Assembly (NCBI GenBank): GCA_025201705.1 | Contig: MU617144.1 | Location: 1-21,706 of the forward strand | Length of the DNA: 21,706 nt | Reading direction: 5' to 3' | Origin: Dissophora ornata | Taxonomy: Eukaryota; Mortierellomycota; Mortierellomycetes; Mortierellales; Mortierellaceae | Shown here: positions 11,093 through 21,000 of the stretch, in pieces | Position numbering within the stretch: the stretch's first letter is position 1 | Layout: each line of letters opens with the position of its first letter | Program-made: the position numbers and the translations under genes | The notes under the pieces: generated by a model | Databases searched by the model: none | Told to the model about the DNA's origin: nothing | Seen by the model: the letters and a program-made list of their open reading frames with translations, nothing else

Positions 11093-13816
11093 GTGACTGC
11101 TCCTTTGTTTACTGCACGCATTCCAAAAATGGAAAGAGTTCATTGCACAACTGCTTTCTCTCCTTGTTCACACTCGCCTCAATCGTCGAATATGAATCTC
11201 GGAGGACAGATGCTGCTGTTGCATTTGCTTGCTACGAGAGCAGCCAGGAATGCCGCCCTGCAAATGTCCTGTCATCATTGTCTTCTTCACCAGAGACGAT
11301 TCACCAGCTCGCCTCTGTCCTGGGCCCAGCACTTTCGCGCAATCTCCTCCTCCTCACCACCGACGCCCAAAGCTAGAGCCACACTCAGTCCCCCTACAAC
11401 TGCCCCAGGACTAGCGGCCATCCCGATCCACCAACAGCCTTCGGAAACGGAGCCTCGCCGGAAGAGGTCGTGGAGATACAAAAAGCGACCTAAAACACAG
11501 GATCTTTTCACAGCCTTGAACGAGACCGAAACCCTTCTAGTCCATCTCACTAATCTCCACCCAAAGGAGTCCGATCGTGTATTCGACAGGACCATGGAAC
11601 CCAGGCGACTTGCGAGATTTAAGAAGCTCCACGCTGCACTCCATGATGCCAAGAACACGGATGCAATGTGGGAGGCATATCAGGAGATCCGCAAAGTCCC
11701 ACAGGACTTTGAGCTACTCAAGCAGGACATCCTAAGACTGCTCGTCATATACTTTAAGGATTCTGTGGCGCCCTCCCTAAACGAGATCGGTGTTCACTGG
11801 AAACGACAAACGTCGGGTCAAACTTGCTTTGCCAGAATAGTCGCGGTGCTAGATGACAAGCGCAAAATGACAGGAGAGTTTACGCGATGGGATTATAGCG
11901 ATATAATGTGGGCCCTTAATGGATTGGAACGGTACGAAGAGTCCCTTCAGGAGTTCGAGCGAGTACGCAGTGGCAAACTAAAAGTGGACCCTATTTTACT
12001 GAATCACGCTGTGCGAGCTTGGGGAGGTCTTGGTCAGCTCGACAAGGCCGTCGAGGCTATTCGGCTTGCGCGAATCAACGACGACGCAAAGGCGAGCGAG
12101 TATACTCTTGGATATCTTATCCAACAATACCTTTTGACAGGCCGGAGATCCAAGGCAGTAGATTTCTGGCATGAGCTGACAGTGGACAATACCCCAGAGA
12201 GTATTGAGACCATGAACGGAATACTCCGAGCATGTGTCAGTGTTCAGGACAACGCCTTTGCGCAGATGGTATACGACTCACTGCCTCGACTGAAAATCGA
12301 ATCGGACTTGAAGTCGTTGAATTTGATGCTGAGCTTGGCTGTCGCGGAAATTCGGCATCCAGAGGAGCGGTCTCAATTCCTATGGACGATCCAAGATAAG
12401 ATTGCTGCGAGCGACAAGCCGTTGTTTGATAAGAGCATCCTCGACTCTATCAAGGTCAGCTTTTCGAAAAAGGGTGATGCTGATGGTGCGATCATGGTGC
12501 ACCAGCTTATGACAAATTACGGATTCCGGCCAGGCGTCGCGGAACACAATGAAATATTGCATTGCTATGCTCGACTCGAGCAGATGGACAAGGCGATCGA
12601 TTGGTTACAGGAAATGAGACGTTCGGGCATCCGTCCTGACCGATGCTCTTATGTGTTGCTGTTGCAGTCATATAGTCGGCAGAGGAAGCCTCGAGAGACG
12701 GAGGCTCTCTTCCGACAGATGGTCAGCGATGGAATCGAACCCGATCTGGCTGCGTGCAACTTTCTTTTACTTGCGTACGAACAAGCCAAGATGAACCGAC
12801 GCTGTCTTCAGTTATACAAGACAATGTTCCGAGACCATTCGATCGGCGTGGATCTGTTCACGTTCTCGTGCATGTTCAATGCCGTCTTTCACAACGACAA
12901 GGCTCTGCTGGAGGGAAGCGAAGGACTCGGAAGTCAAGGACCAATGAAGAATGATATCGAATTCCTCGGAAAGATCAGCGAGCCCATTGGCCCAATTGCC
13001 AACGCTCCGGATCAAGCCCAAATTACGCTGGAAAACGAGGGCAGCCAGGTTGTGGGACCGCCCGAAGGAACGCCTGTCCGGCTCCAAACACCAAACTATG
13101 TTCGATATCAATTCGAGGGCGCTACCTCGACAACAGAATATTTGGATCCGCGTACTCTTTTCCGCGACATGCTTATAGTCGGCATCAGACCCAGTCGATC
13201 CCTCTATTCGAACATCCTGCGAGCGTTTCTTGAGCAAAATGACTATGCTGGTGCGGCAGTTGCCACTCGAGCTCTCGTAGACTATCATGTACTGAAACCA
13301 ACGCCCAAGATGAATGCGATTATTGTCACTTGGGTGTACCAAAAGCTGCACAGGAGAGGGTCCAGCAACAAAGAGGACGCCGTCACCAAAATCGAGCTGT
13401 CAAAGTTGATCAGCATGATGAGGCGAACTCGCGGACTTATTGATATGCTGGAGAAGATCGTTACCGTCGAGAGGTGGTGGGGTGAAGATATTTCTGATGA
13501 GACGTACTCAACTTCCACGTTGGCGCCACCAGCAGGCTCTGCGACGAAGGCAGGGAATCACAAGTCGGTCAATAGGAAAAACTTTCCAGTAGAAGGCCAG
13601 GAGGACTTGATCGCAAAGGCAACGATGGAAATGGGTGGTGATGTGGTGGATCTGACTTCAAAAAGCGTCCTTGCCGGGTCATCCTGGTCAACGTCAGAGG
13701 ACAATCTGGTAAATATTGACTTGAAGGACTTTGAGCGGTGGTATCGTTCGTACGCTGACAGGACGACGCAGGCGCAGGCTATCAAGGCAACGTCCCCTTC
13801 TCCTCAGCTTACATAG
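11093..13816 (+). CDS. Mitochondrial-type PPR protein, 907 aa, single exon
   Basis: One uninterrupted frame with a TAG stop. PPR hairpins are clearest at about residues 275-310 (YSDIMWALNGLERYEESLQE) and 480-590 (EHNEILHCYARLEQMDKAID, CSYVLLLQSYSRQRKPRETE, CNFLLLAYEQAKMNRRCLQL), with another around 690-720 (RSLYSNILRAFLEQNDYAGA). This supports an RNA-binding role, probably in mitochondria. A targeting-like segment rich in Arg, Ser and Leu begins at internal Met34 (11192: MNLGGQMLLLHLLATRAARN) and runs to about residue 90. The annotated first Met adds 33 residues, so either ATG may be used. A basic stretch (PRRKRSWRYKKRPK) follows near residue 120. No intron is needed, unlike its neighbours. 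The C-terminal 100 residues are less repeat-like. Specific target and orthologue unknown. Confidence 0.9.
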   Translation: MTAPLFTARIPKMERVHCTTAFSPCSHSPQSSNMNLGGQMLLLHLLATRAARNAALQMSCHHCLLHQRRFTSSPLSWAQHFRAISSSSPPTPKARATLSPPTTAPGLAAIPIHQQPSETEPRRKRSWRYKKRPKTQDLFTALNETETLLVHLTNLHPKESDRVFDRTMEPRRLARFKKLHAALHDAKNTDAMWEAYQEIRKVPQDFELLKQDILRLLVIYFKDSVAPSLNEIGVHWKRQTSGQTCFARIVAVLDDKRKMTGEFTRWDYSDIMWALNGLERYEESLQEFERVRSGKLKVDPILLNHAVRAWGGLGQLDKAVEAIRLARINDDAKASEYTLGYLIQQYLLTGRRSKAVDFWHELTVDNTPESIETMNGILRACVSVQDNAFAQMVYDSLPRLKIESDLKSLNLMLSLAVAEIRHPEERSQFLWTIQDKIAASDKPLFDKSILDSIKVSFSKKGDADGAIMVHQLMTNYGFRPGVAEHNEILHCYARLEQMDKAIDWLQEMRRSGIRPDRCSYVLLLQSYSRQRKPRETEALFRQMVSDGIEPDLAACNFLLLAYEQAKMNRRCLQLYKTMFRDHSIGVDLFTFSCMFNAVFHNDKALLEGSEGLGSQGPMKNDIEFLGKISEPIGPIANAPDQAQITLENEGSQVVGPPEGTPVRLQTPNYVRYQFEGATSTTEYLDPRTLFRDMLIVGIRPSRSLYSNILRAFLEQNDYAGAAVATRALVDYHVLKPTPKMNAIIVTWVYQKLHRRGSSNKEDAVTKIELSKLISMMRRTRGLIDMLEKIVTVERWWGEDISDETYSTSTLAPPAGSATKAGNHKSVNRKNFPVEGQEDLIAKATMEMGGDVVDLTSKSVLAGSSWSTSEDNLVNIDLKDFERWYRSYADRTTQAQAIKATSPSPQLT

Positions 13817-14070
13817 AGATTTAAAATATATTTTAATGTATATTATTGGATCAAGAGCTGTTAATTATCATTATTATCATATCGGTAAGAGAGAGTCCCC
13901 AAGACCCGCCTGGTAACTCTTTTCAGGCATTAGAGCGAACAAGGCGACGAGGCGCTTTGTCACCAGACCCAATAATGGTTCTCTATCTAGCCAAAAACTA
14001 ATCAAAAAGTAACGATGGCAAGGTAGCCAATGCCGACCATGCATCAAAATAAAAGAGCAACGAACGTTCG
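13817..14070. other. Convergent 3' region between the 907-aa PPR gene and the 501-aa gene
   Basis: 254 nt between two stop codons facing each other. An A/T-rich stretch (13822-13880, with TTTAAAATATATTTTAATG) is a plausible 3'-end signal for the plus-strand gene. No exact AATAAA is present for either gene, and no other gene is seen. Confidence 0.5.
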
Positions 14071-14072
14071 TT
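14059..14072. repeat. Perfect 14-bp palindrome over a stop codon
   Basis: AACGAACGTTCGTT is its own reverse complement and includes two bases of the TAA stop of the minus-strand gene. There is no loop, so it would be a protein-site or chance palindrome rather than an RNA hairpin. Confidence 0.6.
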
Positions 14073-15878
14073 ACTTGGCTCCATTCTCAGACATTCTATC
14101 CGCACGTCGACGATCTGTCTCATAATGAGATGCACTCGTATCATCCTGTGTCTCCGCGCCTGCAGTTGTTGTCTGGGAGTGCTGTGGCTTGCTCATCTGA
14201 CGACGAGGCTTTGCAGAGAGGGGCGGCGAGGAAGACCTAGAGTGGCTGCCGGCTACGCCATTCTCTGCATTTCCTGACGAGGGTGAGACTGGAGAAGCAG
14301 CGTGTGTTAAAGAGGACTGTACAGGTCCTTCAGTTTTGATTTCTGGTCTTTCATCCTGTCTTGGCTCGGGGTTTGCTGCTGTTGCTGTCGTAGAGGGCTC
14401 TGCTAGCCTCTTGGGTGTCTCTGGTGAGGTCCTCTCAATAAAAGTCTTTCGTCGACTACCCTGCTCTCGCTCAAGCTCTGATGCTACCTTCTTTTGATGG
14501 TGCTGCTGTTGTTGATTTTGGCCTGCATTCCTGAACACTTTGGCGCGGACCGCATCCATGACGGCGTCGTGATTAATGGATTTTCGCTTCATATGCGGAT
14601 TCAGTGTGGGCGAGAGTGCGGACGTGGGCGAAACGTGTTCATCCTTTGGCGTTAAAGGAGGAGGTATATGGGACTGGTAGTCGACCACTGCAACAGGTGA
14701 GGACTGAGCCGAAGAACTTAGTGGGGGGAGGCCATAATGACGACCAGGGGGCTTTGGCGGGTTGGTAGTTGGCAGCGGTGGCAGGGTGGAATGGGGTGAA
14801 GGGGGCAAACGTTGGGATGATTGCGGTTGAGGATGGTATTGACGCATTGAGGTGTTAATCTTTAACGGGGGCCGGCTCTGCGGAGTAGGTTGCATAGAGC
14901 GCTGGTCCTGGTGAGAGTACTGAGATCCCTGATGTGCTGATTGATGGTCCTGCGAATCCTGCGGGGTGTGCACTACATGGTCATAGTGTGCGTGCTTGCC
15001 GTTGGCTGCGTGTGAGCGGGCGGTATCGGAAGAGGAGTAAGGTTGATAGCTGCTGCTGCCGTAGTATGAGCTTGTGGACGGATAATGTCCCGACGAGGGT
15101 TCGGAAGAGTGGGCGGGATAGGAGCGCGCTATGTTCAGACATTTGAAGAGGTTTTTGTTAGGACACATATTCGTGTGCTGGGGATTTGGGCCCTGCGTAT
15201 AAATCTTTGAGCCCTGAGCACAGGGCACAGGGCTTGCACGTCGTGTGGTGCATGCATTTGCATTCGTGGCATGTAGATAAATTGATACCTGCTGGAGGTG
15301 AACCTCGGCGTTTCTCCACTGCCAGTTCGAGTTCCAGTTGCTTGGCCTGCAGTTTGATCTGCTCTGTCTTGTAGCGCTCCTCCTCGGCCTTTCGCTATGG
15401 TCGATTCAAGCGTATGTGGTGGTCAGCGGGTATGGGGGGTAGCATAGCATTCAAGTGCTGACCTGCAACATCGTTCTGCACGATGTACTACTGTATTCAG
15501 CTTTTCAATCGGGACAATAAACGAATACACACATACTTCATCCTCCTTGGCCTTGGCATTCAAGACGGTCACCAAGAAATCCTTGCTAGCATCCTGGTAT
15601 CGCTCTAGAATATCAGAGACGGATAAAGCGGGCCTTGAAGAGGCAGGGGTAGAGGACGCAGACGTGACTGAGGTTGCAGGTGTCGAGAAGGTGTGTGAGG
15701 AGTGCAAGGGGTGATGCAGTGGGCCGCTGTGGAAGCCAGCAAAGGCGCGGTGACCCCCTTCGACAACTCCAGCAGAGAGAGGGCCATGGATGTCTTGGTG
15801 ATAATGGTGTCGATGCTGGACTGGAAAGTGGGAGTGATGAGACTGCTGCCTCTGAGATGAGCTGGGATGGTCCACCAT
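14071..15878 (-). CDS. Low-complexity, coiled-coil-containing protein of unknown function, 501 aa
   Basis: Inferred exons: 15878-15537, 15394-15289 and 15128-14071 (TAA). Introns are 142 nt (GTATGT donor) and 160 nt (GTATCA donor, TCCTAAC branch site, CATAG acceptor). The start has A at -3 and G at +4. The only ordered part appears to be residues 85-148, coded across exons 1 and 2: VSDILERYQDASKDFLVTVL, then AKAKEDERKAEEERYKTEQI and a Leu/Lys/Glu-rich helix ending in EKRRGSPPA. Around it are His/Ser/Gln-rich and Pro-rich stretches. A short basic helix, KRKSINHDAVMDAVRAKVFR, lies at about residues 328-347. The C-terminus is Ser/Thr/Glu-rich. The composition suggests a nuclear regulatory or scaffold protein, but no DNA-binding domain is visible, so this is inference. 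Intron 2 holds an in-frame cysteine-rich extension, listed separately. Confidence 0.8.
15129..15288 (-). other. Intron 2 of the 501-aa gene, open in frame through a cysteine-rich segment
   Basis: If this intron is kept, the frame continues from SPPA through GINLSTCHECKCMHHTTCKP and six cysteines (C-x2-C-x-C-x5-C-x2-C-x2-C, at 15271-15218). It ends at a TAA (15160-15158) that is part of the branch-like TCCTAAC. The retained-intron product would be 192 aa. Splicing joins phase 1 to phase 1 and restores the long Pro/Ser-rich C-terminus, so the spliced form is probably the main one. Confidence 0.55.
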
Positions 15879-16843
15879 AGTCTCTGCCGGGGTTCTCTGG
15901 CTCTGGCTAGGTTGAGCTAGGGATTGCCGCGTCGATGGGTCGACGGCGGTTTGCAGGAAGGAGGGTAGGAGTGTATGAGTGTATGAGAAGAATAAAAAGG
16001 CCGAGCGACCATCGGGTGCGAGTGAGTGTGGGTAGAGAGGGTGGGGATGAAAAGGGCTTTTCGGTCTTTTTCAGTCTCAGTTTCAGGTGCGGCCCATCTC
16101 TTGTGTGCAGCCTTCCAAACAGCCGGATCGCAGGTTGGTGCGAGTGACGGTGCCCATACCTTGTTGCCGCAGCAGATGATGGCTGGTTGATGGGTCAGGC
16201 TGTCGACGACAGGAGGAGGAGGAGAGATGGATCCAAAAAAGAAGCGATGTGAAAAAGACGGATTCTCAAACAAGAGCAGATGAGCAGACACTGGCCACTG
16301 GGAATCCATGTGCCCTCCCCACGCCCAACCCGCCCACATCTGTGCTCGCGGCCTTGTCAATTTGTCTATTTGTGCCCATCTATTTATGCATTGTTGTGTG
16401 ATGCCCATCCCCTCTTTGTGCGACCACGTCCTCGAAGCAATAATAACAGCATTGTCTACTTTTTCACGAGCAGCAGTGCCGTTCTAGATGTCCTTCGCCC
16501 CCATCCCAGCCGAGGGAGGAACAGCAGTGTCGACGGAAGAGCGTCCATCCGTCCATTGGAGGACCATCCGCACGCAGCCTCGCCTTGACTGATGGTTGCT
16601 GCTGCTGCTGCTGCTGCTGCGTTTGTTCATCTCGATTTTGTTGGCGGCGTGCATGGTGACTGTTCACTCACGCACTCGCACACCTTGTGAAAAATAACAA
16701 CCGTTGTCGGACAGCACGAAACGGAATCCGTTCCTCTCATTTCACTGCATCCTGCATTGCTCTCCCACTCAACCACCAACATCTCCCCCTATACCCCCGC
16801 CTCCAGCAAGAGCCCCACCTCCACCAGGAAACCCACCTCCAGC
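15879..16843. promoter_or_regulatory. Divergent intergenic region upstream of the 501-aa and 116-aa genes
   Basis: 965 nt with no convincing gene. Near the minus-strand gene the frame stays open for a while beyond its ATG but offers no earlier Met. A (TGC)8 microsatellite lies at 16597-16620. An AGGAGGAGGAGAG purine tract lies at 16210-16222 and a GTATGAGT-type duplication at 15970-15986. The leader of the plus-strand gene (about 16760-16843) is rich in C and in CCACC blocks. No clear TATA box is seen for either gene. Confidence 0.45.
16597..16620. repeat. (TGC)8 trinucleotide microsatellite
   Basis: Eight pure TGC units (CAG on the other strand) in non-coding DNA, 224 nt upstream of the 116-aa gene. 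A minus-strand open frame through it would read polyglutamine but has no coding support. Confidence 0.9.
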
Positions 16844-17321
16844 ATGCCTCTACGCCTTATCAACACCTCCAGAGAGGTCATTGAATTCCCCACGGTCCAG
16901 GAAGCATATGACTTTGTGCTGTCGCTCGATCCACCAATGGCCTTCAGAACAGATGCCCCAAAGCCAGTCTGTATCCCCATTGATCCCGAGTCAAGCCCAG
17001 ACCAGCTCTCGGATCGCTCATATGCCATCTTGCGTACGTTCTCCTTGCAGTCATGAATGTCTGCACCGAAACGGTGCTGCTCTGTGGATGGATAATGATT
17101 GTGAGCAGGTGGATGGATGTGCAATTAATCGCGGCTGCATGTTGTCGCATGATTCCATAGCTCTGACGGACGAGGAAAAGCTGGCGATCAGGAACAAGCT
17201 GCACAACATGGTCAACGAGATGAAGCAGGGAGGAGGCATCCCGGGCATGTCTGACACCGACGCTGATCTCATCACAGCGCTTGCGCAATCAGCACCAGCA
17301 CCCGCACCTGGATCGACATGA
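16844..17321 (+). CDS. Small conserved-looking protein of unknown function, 116 aa, two exons
   Basis: Exons 16844-17033 and 17161-17321 (TGA). The 127-nt intron has a GTACGT donor, and the CCATAG acceptor keeps phase 1, joining SDRSYAIL to PLTDEEKLAIRNKL. The start is the first ATG in frame, with A at -3, after a C-rich leader. The N-terminal half (MPLRLINTSREVIEFPTVQE, then AYDFVLSLD) looks like a small alpha/beta unit. The second half is a charged helix (LTDEEKLAIRNKLHNMVNEM) followed by a Gly/Met turn, DTDADLITALAQ, and an Ala/Pro tail. There is no signal peptide or membrane segment. I do not recognise the family. The regular composition and clean intron make it likely to be a real gene. 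Confidence 0.72.
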
Positions 17322-18049
17322 ACCACAGGCGAGCCCTCATCGTCGAGATAGATATGATAGGATATGGTGTGATGGACGTAGTGCAGTCTCCAGACACAGC
17401 TCGCCATTAAATTGCATTCACAAGCAAACTCTGCTGCAGGCTATGCGCGATCAATTATGGGAACACGACTTGATGGAAGGGCACGACGACGTCCAAGCCC
17501 ACATTTCCGCAAACGATAATAATTGGTGTCCCCTGCGGCAAGGTGAGGGCACACAGAGCGGAATGCAGCAGGAAATGCAGGAAATGCACAGCGTCTTTTG
17601 CGCGTGTGGGCGTGTGGTGCGAGTGTGAGTCTGTGTCCCGTCCTTGACCGCGCTTCTAGCCTTTCACAGCCAGCGTTCGCTCACAGCTCATTGCCGCATT
17701 CATTCAGAAATTCATCCATTCATCCATCCATTCATTCTCCTCATCGGACCAAACTCCCGTTCCTATCCTCGTTCTTTTTTTCTTTTTTTTTTTTTACCCC
17801 CTCTGTCTCACAACTACCGCGCCATCACTGCATCTCATCATTCATTTCTCGCAATCAGATACCACTTGCAGGACCCAGTCCAAGTTGGAAGAGTCCACCT
17901 GCAAGAGATTGTTGATTACCTAAATCCCCCCCTTCCTCTCTCTTCATCCTTCTCTCTTCCTTTCTCACTCGCGCTGCCACTCCGTCGCTAGAGCTCTTTT
18001 TTATCGCCTTCAACGCCCACGCTCCCATCGGCTCAGTGCTACCCAGCGA
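17322..18049 (+). promoter_or_regulatory. Intergenic region: 3' end of the 116-aa gene and promoter/leader of the 880-aa gene
   Basis: 728 nt. About 17640-18000 is pyrimidine-rich on the plus strand, with T-runs at 17775-17795 and an ATTCATCC-type imperfect repeat at 17699-17738. This fits a 5' leader or promoter for the downstream gene. The open frames of about 105-115 aa here are translations of the pyrimidine tract. No further gene is seen. Confidence 0.45.
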
Positions 18050-21000
18050 ATGACTATGTTGGGTCATGCCCGCGGAGCAACCGAAAAGTCTAGAAGGAGT
18101 GATTCAAACGCCTCCGCTACATCAAAGCCAAGCTTTCCCTTGACCTCCCATTCTCAACCAACCAGATCAACCTCCCATGCTTCCACAAACGGATCCAGAA
18201 ACGGACATGCTGCCACGGCTAGCTCCAGCAAGAGCATAGGCTCTGCTGCAGGCTCCACAAACACACCTGCCGAGTACAGCGTACAAGGCAAGCAGCACAG
18301 CAGCACATATCCACATGCGGTTAATACGATTAAGGAAGAATACCAAGAAAATGGTCAGCGAAGCGACGAAACACGACGCCACCACCACAGCACCCACACG
18401 AACGGTAACGGCAACAGCAACAGCAACAGTAACAGTAACAGCTCGTCCTTCTCCAGAAATGACGCAAAGTCCACTGGACGAACAGGCCCCAGACGAAGTG
18501 AGAACGGGAGCAGTTCTGGTCCCTCTACAGCAGATGCCAATGTAAGACATGATATTTCCAGCACTCGATAGCGCACCACACTGCACCACATTACACCACA
18601 CTGCATCGCATGTTGTCGTGGCCACATCACGATGTAAACAACACAGAGTGCGGCGACCTGACGCAAGCAGGTTCGTCTAGTGCAAGGAGCAACACATCGC
18701 ACACAACCATAACAAAGCTCGGACAGCCTATCCTATTCAGCGAGCAAACAGGCTCTTTCTGTTTGTTTTCGGTTTGTTTTTAAGCAACAGAGGGAGGGCT
18801 TCTCTGACTACTTGCTTCGACCGAGGACTTCCGTTCCCGTTGTTGTGTTCTCCGTATTTAGTCTGATTCGCAATTGAAAGGGACCAGAGACCAACCGCCT
18901 TGTACCTTTAACTGATTACCTTTTCCCTCTGTCTCTCTGAGCAAGGGGGTTGTGCGCGAACCTTGCCTGCTGTGAAACTCACTCTGTGTTTGTCCCCCCA
19001 AAATCGCTTGTCGTACATGTGCAATTACAGTTTAGGGCAGGATTGAAACTGATCCAGCAGGCGTACGAGGACAAGTATCAGGCCCTAGTCGAGGAGGTCA
19101 ACACCTGGAAATGGATTTCAGAGGAGCAGAGTGCACAGGTACGCGTGAAGGACATTACTGCGTTTTGCCTTGTGCTTTATCCCTGGTTTAGGGTGCTAAT
19201 GTTGCATCTTGGACAACCGATGTATAGATGACGGTCATGGCAGCAGAGTTGGCGCGAGTGGAGGACAGCTATGCTGCCTTACAGAAAGAGGTACCATACC
19301 AAAGGATGTTGAAGTCCTCTACATTCAGCATGACCGTGGGAAGGCGCGACATTCATACGATAATCTTTCTTCATGTTTCAACCACCTAGATGGCGCAACT
19401 CGAGATGTTTCGCAAGGCAAGCACAGTTGAACTTCATTGCATATGAACCGCCCAGTACTTCCACCAATTTAACTAACCTCCATGGCATTACTCTGGTCTA
19501 AACTGCACAGGCTATAGTGTCGATGGTCGACCAGCATTCAGGAGTATCGTTGTCACAGCTCGAGCAATCCATTCTTGAGACCATCGAGGCTGATGCAGAA
19601 AACGGGGATGCTGGCTACGATACTGTCGCCGATGCTGATACCAGCTCGTTCATTCTCGACGGCGGTGCAGAGTCCATTGCCCCACTATCCCAACAGCCGC
19701 GATTCGCACGAGAAGATATCGGTTTGAGGGACCAAAAGGCTGCTAACACTTCGACAATGTCCATTTTGCCTTCGTTCAAAAGCTCGCCACAGTCCACTTT
19801 ATCTCGGCCCCGCGCCTCCACTGAGGTTTCTGTAAGTTCGCTTTGGTAACAAGCATGCCCTTCAGCAAGTGTCCACATCTAATATTTGCAACGTATATCT
19901 TCACCTTAGGCCAAGAGATCTGGAACTGCTCAGCATACGAATCGCCAGCCAGTAAGTAGCCAGAGTAGCTACTCTCCGTCAAGACAGAGTGGAAGCTCGG
20001 CTGTTCGAAGCAGCACAGGAGTATTGTCGGACAGTGCACAGAACGGAGTGAAGAAGATTCAAAAATCGGACTCGGTCGATAGCCTAAGAAGCAAACGCAA
20101 CACTATTTCGACATCGTCCCGACTTATATACCCTAATACGTTTCTTTCTGCCAGCTCAGCGGGCAAAAGACACTCCAATGTCTCGTCGCCACTGTCACCG
20201 CGGGCACAAGCCATTATTGCTTCGTCAAGGGCTGCGGCATCTTCAACCTCTTTCTCATCCAATTCGACTCCCTCCACATCACCTCGACAGCTTATATCCG
20301 GCACATCAGGATCTGCGACCACAGGAACTATGGCCGCTAGAACTGCTAGGCAGCACCAACAACAGAAAGAATATAATATAGGCGTGAGGAATACCACGTC
20401 CCACATGGCGAGTCTTTCGGGAGTGGCGTCGCTGTCAGCGCAAAGCGATAGACGCGCTGTTGCGGACACCACTTTTGTGCAGCGAAAAGCAAGTAATTCT
20501 AGCATTTCCCAGGCTGGCTGGCGCTCCCAGAGGTCTGGTTCAGAATCATTGTCTGTGAATGGCCTATCACCCGCAGCACTGAAACTCTTGCGACAACAGG
20601 AGAAACAACAGCAACTGGAAGAGGAGAACGAATACGCCCAAAAGAGCTCTGCTCATAATCGTCACGGATCACACCACCACACTGACGATGAGGATCACAA
20701 GCGCTCAACAGCGTATGCTCAAGCACGCTCGTCTGTCAGCGGGAGCTCACATGCACACCAGCGAAACGCATCCGAACCAGGTCATGAGAGCAGCGTTCAT
20801 CCTCCTTCGTCTGGATACGAGTCAAGCTCCAAGTATCAGAAAGAGGGAACCCAACATCGACAAAACGCTATCTATGGAGAAAAGGCGGATACGCGTGCAA
20901 CGGGCACATCGAATGGAAGTCGCCCTCCGCAGAGTACTGGCGGTGTAGATGCGAGTGCGTTCACGATGCTTTACAAGGAAATTCGAGACTCGATGGATAC

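Noticed and set aside
12812..13351. 179-aa minus-strand open frame opposite the 907-aa PPR gene
   Set aside because: It is antisense to clear PPR coding sequence and shows no domain of its own.
15917..16408. 163-aa minus-strand open frame upstream of the 501-aa gene
   Set aside because: It has a low-complexity translation, no conserved segment, and a different frame from the gene it precedes. It is probably promoter DNA.
16464..16667. Minus-strand frame with polyglutamine
   Set aside because: It is only the (TGC)8 microsatellite translated. There is no surrounding coding signal or splice sites linking it to a gene.
17598..17991. Open frames of 105 and 115 aa before the 880-aa gene
   Set aside because: They are translations of the pyrimidine-rich promoter tract (runs of Phe, Ser and Leu) with no support as genes.
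19952..19957. Perfect GTAAGT donor inside exon 6 of the 880-aa gene
   Set aside because: The frame reads straight through with the same Ser/Gln-rich composition on both sides, so no intron is needed. It could still be an alternative donor.
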